From NCBI GenBank assembly GCA_002308135.1, contig DBVK01000053.1:273-6126 (forward strand): a stretch of 5,854 nt of DNA. Reading direction: 5' to 3'. This document shows positions 1-5,825 of this stretch, piece after piece. The DNA is from Bacteroidales bacterium UBA1266. GTDB taxonomy: Bacteria; Bacteroidota; Bacteroidia; Bacteroidales; WCHB1-69. Both the position numbers and the translations under genes were made by a program. Every line of letters starts with the position of its first letter. Position 1 is the stretch's first letter. A model generated the notes under the pieces. That model was not told where the DNA came from. It ran no database searches and was given only the letters and a program-made list of their open reading frames with translations.

Positions 1-844
1 CCAATCCGCCTCCGGTGGTGTCCCCAATCAGCTGCACATGATCATAGGCTTTGGTGCAAAGGGCGAAAAAGGAGGTGGCGCTGTAAGACCCCCTGTCTGT
101 CAATACCATAATGGGTTTCCGGTAATTCCCATAGCTGGTGTTTTTTTTCGGTGCGTAAACCGCTTTCAACGGTCCGAACTCCTCATGACCCGGCCCGGAT
201 TTGATTTGGGTATGGTACAGCAGCTGCCCATGGTTGGGCAGCAGGTTCAACAGGTTCCATATATTGGAGATGTATCCGCCTTTGTTTTGCCGCATGTCAA
301 TAATCAGCCCCTCGGCATCCGCATAGCGTCGGGTCAGGTAAGCCAAGGTGGCGCTGTCCGCTTTCCCCTCAAAAGAGGAGTAATACCAATAGGCTACACG
401 GCCGTCCCGGAGCGCGTGGTGGGCAAAGCCGCCGGTTTTATGGTAATGGTCGTCCGCGACGTGCAGGTAGTGCAGGTTCACCACTTGCTTGTTTATATTC
501 ATTTGTGTTTCCATTTTGCGGTATACCGCATCGCTGTAGGACTGGTCGAAGGGGGAGATGAGGTTGGTGTGCCCGTCGTCCAGGGTGTTGAGCATGCGGC
601 CCATCAGGTGGAAAAGGCTGTCGTCACCGATGCCGTCACTGACTTTGGGGCGCAGGCTGTCGTACACCGCCTGCCAATCCACTTGCTTGACATCGAAAAA
701 GGCATATTGCCTGTCCACGGTATGCCACAGGTAGTCGAAGGTTTCCGTGGGGGTCCCTTGAGGTTCGTCTTCCATAAAAAACTTTTCGCAGGCGGACAAG
801 GTCAGCGCAATGAGCGCAAGGCTTGTGGAGATGAAAGGTTTCAT
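1..844 (-). CDS. S41-family lipoprotein peptidase (Tricorn/IRBP-like), 3' end outside window
   Basis: Read on the minus strand, this gives 281 codons with no stop and continues past the left edge, so the C-terminus is missing. Residues 1-19 form a lipoprotein signal peptide with lipobox LSAC and Cys19, so the mature protein should be lipid-anchored in the envelope. An acidic MEDE patch at 24-27 could favour surface display, but that is inference. Residues 36-61 (FDYLW, QYAFF, DWQAVY) resemble the helical domain of Tricorn-core-like S41 proteins. The S41 motifs DDGHT (89-93) and IDMRQNKGG (182-190) follow, then the nucleophile motif GSYSAT with Ser255 as probable catalytic serine. Where CtpA/Tsp enzymes have a catalytic Lys 25 residues later, this protein has Gly280 within GDTTGGG, as in the Tricorn/IRBP-like branch. 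No PDZ domain is apparent. ATG at 844 was chosen because it overlaps the upstream stop as ATGA; an in-frame ATG at 850 is the alternative. The substrate is unknown; it is probably a peptide or protein in the periplasm or at the cell surface. Confidence 0.9.
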   Translation of the reverse strand, partial: MKPFISTSLALIALTLSACEKFFMEDEPQGTPTETFDYLWHTVDRQYAFFDVKQVDWQAVYDSLRPKVSDGIGDDSLFHLMGRMLNTLDDGHTNLISPFDQSYSDAVYRKMETQMNINKQVVNLHYLHVADDHYHKTGGFAHHALRDGRVAYWYYSSFEGKADSATLAYLTRRYADAEGLIIDMRQNKGGYISNIWNLLNLLPNHGQLLYHTQIKSGPGHEEFGPLKAVYAPKKNTSYGNYRKPIMVLTDRGSYSATSFFALCTKAYDHVQLIGDTTGGGL

Positions 845-1671
845 GCGCATCGGTTAAGGTGTAAAAGGTTCATGGAGAAGGAAAGGGCCAGCAGATGCCG
901 GGCGTGGTCGAAACGGTAGACACCGCTGTTGCCGCTGCTGCGGTACGTCCAATCGTAGGAAAGGCCGATCCGGTTGTGGTTTTTCAAGGTGCAGGCTATG
1001 CCGGTGGAGACGGAAACGCCCGAAAAGGCGATGCCCTGCAGGGTATAGGTGTCCATCAGGAATTCCAAGGTGTTCAGGTTGTCATTGTAATTCTCCATAT
1101 AGGAGAATCCGGGCCGCAGGGCTATGCCGGCGAAAGGCAGGTTCAGGCTTCCGAATGCCGTAAAGGGCTTGTAGGCTTTGCCTTTTCGTAAGGAAAAGTC
1201 ATATTCAACGGTGAAGCAAACAGATAAACTTAAAAAAACGGTAAGGCTGTAGCTGGCGTTCATCAGTTCCGGAAGGTAGGTGAAGTGAAAATACTCATCC
1301 AGGCCGCCGCCGCCCCACAGGCGGAAACGCATGTCCATCCCTTTGTGCCAAAGGTAGAGGAAACGGGTGCCGCTTTCTATGGTAAGACCGATGGCGGTGG
1401 CTGTGCTTTTGGGGTTGAATCCCATGCTGGCCGACAGTCCGAAGTCCTGTAGGATACAGTAGCGCCTCCATGCGAAACTGCTTTCCCCCGCCCATTGCAG
1501 GGAAGGCCCGCTGTAGTGCAAGGGGGAGGCTCCCTGTTCGTAGAGCCTGTCCATCCCTATGCCGTAACGGCTTGACAGCTGAAGATCGGTATCGGCGTGT
1601 ATGCGGTTTTGCCCTGACACGGCTATAACGTGCAGACAGAGAGACAAAAGAAGGAAACGTAAGGCTTTCAT
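841..1671 (-). CDS. Predicted outer-membrane beta-barrel protein of unknown function
   Basis: A 276-residue protein. It starts with a clear Sec signal peptide (MKALRFLLLSLCLHVIAVSG, roughly residues 1-20), followed by a mature part rich in alternating hydrophobic/polar stretches, aromatics and glycines, as in outer-membrane beta-barrels. Strand-like segments include those around FGLSASMGF, TAIGLTIESGTRFLYLW, MRFRLWGGGG, SLTVFLSLSVCFTVEYDF, GIALRPGFSY, FSGVSVSTGIACTL, RIGLSYDWTY and HLLALSFSMNL. By eye that suggests about 8-10 strands, which is a rough estimate. The last strand is followed by a short non-aromatic tail (LHLNRCA), which is slightly unusual for a barrel end. I do not recognise a named family. 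The ATG at 1671 is preferred over the in-frame ATG at 1698 because it places the signal peptide at the N-terminus and leaves the -7 box upstream. Its stop overlaps the peptidase start by 4 nt, so the two are almost certainly co-translated and may act together in the envelope. Confidence 0.75.
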   Translation of the reverse strand: MKALRFLLLSLCLHVIAVSGQNRIHADTDLQLSSRYGIGMDRLYEQGASPLHYSGPSLQWAGESSFAWRRYCILQDFGLSASMGFNPKSTATAIGLTIESGTRFLYLWHKGMDMRFRLWGGGGLDEYFHFTYLPELMNASYSLTVFLSLSVCFTVEYDFSLRKGKAYKPFTAFGSLNLPFAGIALRPGFSYMENYNDNLNTLEFLMDTYTLQGIAFSGVSVSTGIACTLKNHNRIGLSYDWTYRSSGNSGVYRFDHARHLLALSFSMNLLHLNRCA

Positions 1672-1675
1672 GCTG

Positions 1676-1709
1676 CAAAAGTAGCGCTTTTTTTGCAAGC
1701 AGGGACAAA
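1676..1709 (-). promoter_or_regulatory. Bacteroidota-type promoter for the barrel-peptidase operon
   Basis: On the minus strand, TACTTTTG (1676-1683) matches the Bacteroidota -7 consensus TAnnTTTG. A TTTG (1706-1709) lies 22 nt upstream, close to the usual 19-21 nt spacing of the -33 element. The -7 box ends only 4 nt before the ATG at 1671, so initiation would fall at or within a base or two of the start codon, implying a leaderless or nearly leaderless mRNA. The motif match is seen directly; promoter activity is inferred. Confidence 0.55.
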
Positions 1710-1727
1710 CCGTGTTGCTTTTTCATG

Positions 1728-1735
1728 TAAATTTG
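1728..1735 (+). promoter_or_regulatory. Putative -7 box for the FAD oxidoreductase gene
   Basis: TAAATTTG matches TAnnTTTG and lies 24 nt upstream of the ATG at 1760, giving a leader of about 20 nt if used. I see no good TTTG at the expected -33 position; the nearest TTG (1715-1717) is too close. The match is therefore weaker than the divergent one, although a promoter for this gene must lie within the 88-nt space between the two divergent genes or inside the neighbouring gene. Confidence 0.4.
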
Positions 1736-1759
1736 CAAACCATTTAAATAAAACGTAAA

Positions 1760-2920
1760 ATGCATTATCATGTAGTTATTGTCGGAGGCGGCCCGGCGGG
1801 CGCCGGAGCGGGCATCACCCTGCAGAAGGCGGGATTGTCCACGTGTATTGTGGATTGCCGCACTTTCCCCCGCACCAAATTGTGCGGCGGTTTGGTGACA
1901 AGGAAAACCAAGGACCTGCTGAACACCCTGATGGATGACCGCAGCGAATCCGAAATCTGGGATGCGGTCAGCACCGGCGTGCATACCCGCCTGAAGCTGT
2001 ACAACCGTTTTGAGCTGGCGGCCGACGTGCAGATAGGCGAGGCTTTCGACACCGTATACCGCAAGGAGTACGACAATTATCTGATGGAGTATTACAAAGC
2101 GAAAGGCGGCACCCTTTGTGATGGGGTGAAGCTGCAATCCATAGACATCCGGGCGAAAAAACTGGCGGGGACGAAAGGGGAGGAGTTCACGTATGACTGC
2201 CTGATTGCCGCGGACGGCGCCAACAGCTGGGTGCGCCGGCAGCTGGGGCTGTCTTTCAAAGGAAAGCTGTTCTGCTTGGAAATCAATGTCAGCCGGGAGG
2301 ATTTCGACTACGATGGTGTCGGCATCTATTTTGATGTCATTGGGGTGGGCTATGCCTGGGTTTTCCCGAAACGCGACGTGTACTGCATCGGCATTGGCAG
2401 CGTGGAGCGTCCCCGAACGGACACAAAGGCCGTTTTCACCGATTTTCTGCAGCGCATAGGCGTGCGCAACATGGAACGCTATCCGTTCAAAGGTGCGTAT
2501 GTGCCCGGTGGGGGCTTTCTGAAGAAACCGGTGTTCGGTGACGACCTGCTGTTTGTCGGTGATGCGGCCGGATTTGCGGATCCTTTGACGGGCGAAGGAC
2601 TGTATTGGTCGCTTTATTCCGGCATACAGGCCGCGCAGTCGGTGCTCGAAAGCCCTTTGCATCCGGCGGAAAGCTATCGGAAAAAGTGCCTTCCCATACA
2701 GCAGAACATACGTTCGGTGCTCCGCACCCGCATACTTTTCCATAAGCCGCTGTATCAGTTTTGGCTGAAAAATGTGGGAGCGCACCCTAACTTTGTGCGT
2801 TACTTTTCCGACCACCAGCTTTCCCGTTATGAAGGCGAGGAACCCATACGGGATCTGCTGAAAAAAGTGCCGAGACGCTATCTTTCCCACTTGCTTAAGC
2901 GTTCTTCGGGCAAAAGTTAA
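1760..2920 (+). CDS. FAD-dependent oxidoreductase, geranylgeranyl-reductase family
   Basis: A 386-residue soluble-looking flavoprotein of the p-hydroxybenzoate-hydroxylase fold, close in style to the geranylgeranyl reductases that saturate isoprenoid or other hydrophobic chains. An N-terminal Rossmann motif GGGPAG (9-14) binds the ADP part of FAD. KLCGG (40-44) is typical of the family. An ADGANS segment (151-156) is the conserved DG motif, and VGDAAGFADPLTGEG (266-280) is the second FAD-contacting motif (GD...P). The substrate-domain signature GYAWVFPK (197-204) is also family-like. The C-terminus is basic (KKVPRRYLSHLLKRSSGKS), which might help membrane contact; that is inference. No signal peptide or membrane helix is seen, and the length is normal for the family. 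The substrate is unknown. It is co-oriented with the ketosynthase genes downstream but separated from them by 241 nt, so it may reduce, hydroxylate or otherwise tailor their acyl product, or may act independently on isoprenoids or quinones. Family assignment is firm; function is not. Confidence 0.88.
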   Translation: MHYHVVIVGGGPAGAGAGITLQKAGLSTCIVDCRTFPRTKLCGGLVTRKTKDLLNTLMDDRSESEIWDAVSTGVHTRLKLYNRFELAADVQIGEAFDTVYRKEYDNYLMEYYKAKGGTLCDGVKLQSIDIRAKKLAGTKGEEFTYDCLIAADGANSWVRRQLGLSFKGKLFCLEINVSREDFDYDGVGIYFDVIGVGYAWVFPKRDVYCIGIGSVERPRTDTKAVFTDFLQRIGVRNMERYPFKGAYVPGGGFLKKPVFGDDLLFVGDAAGFADPLTGEGLYWSLYSGIQAAQSVLESPLHPAESYRKKCLPIQQNIRSVLRTRILFHKPLYQFWLKNVGAHPNFVRYFSDHQLSRYEGEEPIRDLLKKVPRRYLSHLLKRSSGKS

Positions 2921-3022
2921 ATACATTGAAAACGAATATCTTATAAAGAATTCTAAGCTTTATTCACAACGGACGGGTGATAAAAATAGCCCGCGCTAGA
3001 AGCTTTGTGTCCCGGAATTGTC

Positions 3023-3030
3023 TACTTTTG
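3023..3030 (+). promoter_or_regulatory. Putative -7 box for the ketosynthase operon
   Basis: TACTTTTG is an exact match to the TAnnTTTG consensus and is identical to the box ahead of the barrel gene. A TTTG at 3004-3007 is the best -33 candidate, but the gap is only 15 nt, shorter than the usual 19-21. A near-copy (TACTTTTTG, 3033-3041) follows directly, making a tandem TACTTTT-GCA-like repeat. Transcription would start around 3034-3038, giving a leader of about 125 nt before the ATG at 3162. Confidence 0.5.
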
Positions 3031-3093
3031 CATACTTTTTGCTGTGGAAGGGTCGCGGATTTTCACGCACCGGTAAAGAAAGGAAAAGAGAAA

Positions 3094-3119
3094 AGAAGAG
3101 AAGAGAAGAGAAGAGAAGA
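3094..3119 (+). repeat. Pentanucleotide tandem repeat (AGAAG)5 in the operon leader
   Basis: A perfect period-5 run of 26 nt (about 5.2 units), embedded in a longer all-purine stretch that begins near 3077. It ends 42 nt before the KAS III start codon and directly abuts an ATG at 3119. Simple repeats of this kind are prone to slipped-strand mispairing, so copy number could vary between cells. Here a change would alter leader length and structure rather than the reading frame of the ketosynthase. Confidence 0.85.
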
Positions 3120-3142
3120 TGTCCGCAGCCATAAAGGGATAG
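3119..3142 (+). other. Possible 7-codon upstream ORF (MSAAIKG)
   Basis: An ATG immediately after the purine repeat opens a 7-codon ORF that ends in TAG at 3142, 19 nt before the KAS III ATG. The purine tract could act as a ribosome-attracting leader, and terminating ribosomes could influence initiation at 3162. An ORF this short can easily arise by chance; no conserved peptide is evident. Confidence 0.2.
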
Positions 3143-3161
3143 TCATTAAAAGACTGAAAGT

Positions 3162-4109
3162 ATGAAAATAATAGGAACGGGAAGCGCCTTGCCATCGCTC
3201 CGGGTGACCAACCACGAACTGGAAGGTTTTTTGGACACCAGTGACGAATGGATAACTGAGAGAACCGGGATTAAAGAGCGACGCCTCCTTTCGACAGAAA
3301 GCTTGTATGATTTGGCGGTGGAAGCCGCTGAAAAAGCCATACAATCCGCCGGTGTAAGGCCGGAACAACTGGATTTTATCATTTGCTCCAATGTGGCCAA
3401 CCGTTTTGTCACACCGGGCATGAACTGCATACTGCAAGGGCGTATTGGCGCCCGTTGCGCAGGACTGGACATCAACGTGGCCTGCGCCGGTTTTGTGAAC
3501 GCTTTGATGTTGGCGGACAGTATGATGCAGGCGGGCAGGGCGGAACATATCCTGGTTGTCTGTGCGGAGGAGCCGACCAAATATTGCAATTGGAACGAGC
3601 GGGACACCAGCATCCTCTTCGGCGATGGCGCCGCAGCGGTGGTGCTGGCTCCGGGTGAGGGCTTCAAAGCGGTGCACATGAGCATGGTATCCAACAAGGA
3701 CGTGCTTTATTATGAACGGTGTATGGAAAAAACGCCCTTTGAACAAAACCGGGTGGAAGGGCAGCCCTTGGTCATGAAAGGCCGTGAGCTTTTCCGTGTG
3801 GCGGTCTCCCATTCGGCGAAAGATATACAGAAGGTGCTGGAGATGGCCGGACTGAAGCCTTCGGACGTGACCTGTTATTTAATGCACCAGGCGAACAAGC
3901 GCATTATTGAAGGAGTGCGCGCCATCTTGAACGAAGCGGAGGAAAAGTTCCCCACCAATATTGAAAAATATGGGAACACCTCTTCTGCGAGCATACCCAT
4001 TTTATTGGATGAAATGCTGCACGAAAACCGTATTCATCAGGGTGACACCTTGGTGATGAGCGCGTTCGGTGCCGGTTTCGTCTCCGCTGCCTGTGTGATG
4101 CAGTGGTAG
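3162..4109 (+). CDS. Beta-ketoacyl-ACP synthase III (FabH-like)
   Basis: This 315-residue protein condenses an acyl-CoA starter with malonyl-ACP to begin chain synthesis in the cytoplasm. Length and motifs are those of FabH (E. coli 317 residues). It has TSDEWITERTGI (26-37), the catalytic Cys108 in NVACAGF, His242 in MHQANKRI and Asn272 in GNTSSAS, so the Cys-His-Asn triad is complete. Trp30 and Arg147 correspond to the residues that sandwich the CoA adenine in E. coli FabH, so a CoA-linked starter is likely. At the position of E. coli Phe87, which limits the acyl pocket, this protein has Thr84; M. tuberculosis FabH, which takes long-chain starters, also has Thr there. A longer or bulkier starter than acetyl is therefore plausible (inference from an eye alignment). 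It is the first gene of a tight operon, 24 nt ahead of the KAS II gene. A housekeeping FabH cannot be excluded, but the neighbours suggest a dedicated pathway. Confidence 0.92.
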   Translation: MKIIGTGSALPSLRVTNHELEGFLDTSDEWITERTGIKERRLLSTESLYDLAVEAAEKAIQSAGVRPEQLDFIICSNVANRFVTPGMNCILQGRIGARCAGLDINVACAGFVNALMLADSMMQAGRAEHILVVCAEEPTKYCNWNERDTSILFGDGAAAVVLAPGEGFKAVHMSMVSNKDVLYYERCMEKTPFEQNRVEGQPLVMKGRELFRVAVSHSAKDIQKVLEMAGLKPSDVTCYLMHQANKRIIEGVRAILNEAEEKFPTNIEKYGNTSSASIPILLDEMLHENRIHQGDTLVMSAFGAGFVSAACVMQW

Positions 4110-4133
4110 TGAAAAGTTAATCCCATTATTCGA

Positions 4134-5363
4134 ATGAAAAGAAGAGTTGTTATTACAGGGCTGGGGGTTGTGTCCGCGTTTGGCCACGACGTCCCGACCT
4201 TTTGGAGCCATCTGATAGGAGGCGCCTGCGCCGTGCAACCCATCACCAATATTCCGACCGAAGGTTTGAAGGTGAAGATGGCTGCAGAAATCAAGAACTT
4301 CAATCCCAACGATTTTGATGTGGACCGTAACATGATGCGCCGTGCGGACCGCTATTCCCAATTCGCCTTGGCGGCTGCCTCCCAGGCCATGCGGGACAGC
4401 GGTCTGGAGATAGCGCCGGAGCGTCTGGGCGTGTACGTGGGCTCCGGAACGGGCGGCATACAGACTTTCCATACCGAGCACACCAAGCTGATTGAACAGG
4501 GGGCATCCCAGATTTCCCCTTTGTTTGTGCCCATGATGATTTCCAATATCGCTTCCGGGAACATTGCCATCCTCTTCCATGCGGAAGGGCCTTGTCTTCC
4601 CATTGTGACCGCTTGCGCCACGGGGACCCACTCCATAGGTGAAGCGTTCCGCACCATTAAACACGGGTATGCGGACGCCATTATCGCTGGAGGCGCTGAA
4701 GCGGCCATCACACCGATAGCCGTCGGCGGTTTCGCAAACAGCCGGGCCTTGTCCCTGGCTGATAAGCCCGACGAGGCTTCCCTGCCTTTCGACAAACGCC
4801 GTCAAGGTTTTGTGATCGGAGAGGGCGCCGGTATCGTGGTGCTGGAGGAATACGAACATGCCAAAAAGCGCAACGCTCGCATCTATGCGGAAGTCTGTGG
4901 TTTTGGAAACACCTGTGACGCATATCATTATACTGCCCCTCGTCCGGATGGGAAATCCGCAACCATTGCCATTACCCAAGCCTTGACGGAGGCCGGATAT
5001 ACCGAGAACGAACGTTTGTACATCAACGCGCACGGCACAGGTACGCCGTTGAACGACAAAACGGAGACATTGGCCATTAAGCAGGCCCTGGGCGAAAACA
5101 CCGCCCGCAAGGCCATGATCAGCTCCAACAAATCCATGCTGGGGCATTGCCTGGGCGCGGCCGGCGGTCTGGAACTGGTCGCCACGGCGCTTTCCCTTAC
5201 CGAAGGTGTGCTGCCGCCCACCATTCATCTGCAGGAGCCGGATCCGGAATGCGATTTGGATTACATTCCCAACGAGGCGCGCCGCGAAAAGGCGGACATC
5301 GCCATCTCCAACTCCTTTGGTTTCGGCGGGCAGAACGCTTGCGTGACGCTTCGACCCATTTGA
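4134..5363 (+). CDS. Beta-ketoacyl-ACP synthase II (FabF-like)
   Basis: A 409-residue ketosynthase of the KAS I/II type, full length compared with E. coli FabF (413). It extends acyl-ACP by decarboxylative condensation with malonyl-ACP. The active site is complete: Cys161 in VTACATGTHS, His300 in NAHGTGTPLND, Lys333 in SSNKSMLGH, His338, and the C-terminal GFGGQNA loop (396-402) that gates the pocket. The Cys means this is an active condensing enzyme, not a chain-length-factor homologue. In the GSGTGG segment (103-108) Thr106 stands where FabF has Ile108 and FabB a Gly, a residue that lines the acyl pocket, so chain-length preference may differ from housekeeping FabF. The ATG follows the KAS III stop by 24 nt, and the next gene starts 20 nt after its own stop, so the genes are likely co-transcribed. 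It may be the elongation enzyme of an accessory type II acyl or polyketide system; a true fabF cannot be excluded. Confidence 0.93.
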   Translation: MKRRVVITGLGVVSAFGHDVPTFWSHLIGGACAVQPITNIPTEGLKVKMAAEIKNFNPNDFDVDRNMMRRADRYSQFALAAASQAMRDSGLEIAPERLGVYVGSGTGGIQTFHTEHTKLIEQGASQISPLFVPMMISNIASGNIAILFHAEGPCLPIVTACATGTHSIGEAFRTIKHGYADAIIAGGAEAAITPIAVGGFANSRALSLADKPDEASLPFDKRRQGFVIGEGAGIVVLEEYEHAKKRNARIYAEVCGFGNTCDAYHYTAPRPDGKSATIAITQALTEAGYTENERLYINAHGTGTPLNDKTETLAIKQALGENTARKAMISSNKSMLGHCLGAAGGLELVATALSLTEGVLPPTIHLQEPDPECDLDYIPNEARREKADIAISNSFGFGGQNACVTLRPI

Positions 5364-5383
5364 TAACCCTAAATATTAAACCT

Positions 5384-5815
5384 ATGGATAGAACAGAAAT
5401 CAAAACGATACTGCCGCATCGTGAACCCATGCTATTGGTGGACGAGGTAGTTAAAATCGACGAAGTGGCCCACCGAAAATACCTGGTCCGTGGCGACGAG
5501 GCTTTTTTGCAGGGGCATTTCCCTTCACGCCCCATTGTTCCGGGGGTGATATTGTGCGAAATCATGGCACAGACGAGCTGCATACTGCTGAAAGAGGATT
5601 TGTACGGCCATACGCCGCTGTACCGCGGTTTGGATCATGTGAAATTCAAACGCCAGGTGGAGCCGGGCGACCTGATTGAAGTGAAGGCGAAAATCATCCA
5701 AAAAAAGATGAAGTCCTATTTTGTCGCTGCGGAGGCCAGCGTGGGCAGTGAGCTGTGTGCCAGGGCCGAGATGATGTTTGCACTGCTTCCCAACGAAGTG
5801 TTTTTAAATAAATAA
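5384..5815 (+). CDS. 3-hydroxyacyl-ACP dehydratase (FabZ-like hotdog protein)
   Basis: A 143-residue hotdog-fold protein, the usual length for a single-domain FabZ (about 140-150). It removes water from 3-hydroxyacyl-ACP to give the trans-2-enoyl thioester. LPHREPMLLVDEV (10-22) is the family N-terminal signature. The active-site region GHFPSRPIVPGVILCEIMAQ (44-63) holds His45 and Glu59, 14 residues apart as in FabZ His49/Glu63 (P. aeruginosa numbering). KFKRQVEPGDLIEV (87-100) is the conserved hotdog strand region. The ATG at 5384 was chosen over upstream in-frame starts inside the ketosynthase gene because it puts the family N-terminus at the start and leaves a normal 20-nt gap. With the two ketosynthases it covers three steps of a chain-extension cycle. 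Nothing suggests an isomerase (FabA) activity, though family lookalikes (ApeI/ApeP-type dehydratases) exist. Confidence 0.9.
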   Translation: MDRTEIKTILPHREPMLLVDEVVKIDEVAHRKYLVRGDEAFLQGHFPSRPIVPGVILCEIMAQTSCILLKEDLYGHTPLYRGLDHVKFKRQVEPGDLIEVKAKIIQKKMKSYFVAAEASVGSELCARAEMMFALLPNEVFLNK

Positions 5816-5825
5816 ATATAAATAA

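Larger units (their letters stand above)
2921..3161 (+). other. 241-nt gap and leader ahead of the ketosynthase operon
   Basis: This stretch has no convincing protein gene. The first ~80 nt are A/T-rich, and I find no strong hairpin with a T-run, so no terminator for the oxidoreductase gene can be called; the only inverted repeat noticed is a weak 4-bp CGGG/CCCG stem (2974-2993). The rest holds a promoter-like box (3023-3030), a purine-rich tract with a pentanucleotide repeat (3094-3119) and a 7-codon ORF (3119-3142). Its length and content suggest that the ketosynthase operon has its own control, with a leader of about 125 nt. Confidence 0.6.

Noticed and set aside
38..919. A 293-codon plus-strand open frame.
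   Set aside because: It lies antisense to the S41 peptidase, has no recognisable domain, and its composition (Val/Gly-rich) is that of a shadow frame.
1295..2926. A 543-codon minus-strand open frame across the flavoprotein gene.
   Set aside because: It is long only because the GC-rich flavoprotein gene lacks stops in that antisense frame. It spans the divergent promoter region and part of the barrel gene and has no family motifs.
2974..2993. A CGGG/CCCG inverted repeat as a terminator after the flavoprotein gene.
   Set aside because: The stem is only 4 bp, the loop is 12 nt, and no T-run follows.
2977..3165. A 62-codon plus-strand ORF with a GTG start whose Lys/Arg/Glu-rich part is encoded by the purine repeat.
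   Set aside because: It begins upstream of the predicted transcription start, its low-complexity part simply reflects the repeat, and it runs over the KAS III start codon. It is probably not translated.
3063..3812. Minus-strand open frames opposite the KAS III gene (249 codons here, and 183 codons at 3146-3697).
   Set aside because: They are antisense to a motif-complete FabH-like gene and show no recognisable features.
4002..5228. A 408-codon minus-strand open frame opposite the KAS II gene.
   Set aside because: The plus strand encodes a full-length ketosynthase with all catalytic residues; the antisense frame shows no domain.
5147..5383. N-terminal extension of the dehydratase frame into the KAS II gene.
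   Set aside because: The extension overlaps the catalytic C-terminus of the ketosynthase in another frame and has no homology-like features; the ATG at 5384 matches the family start.
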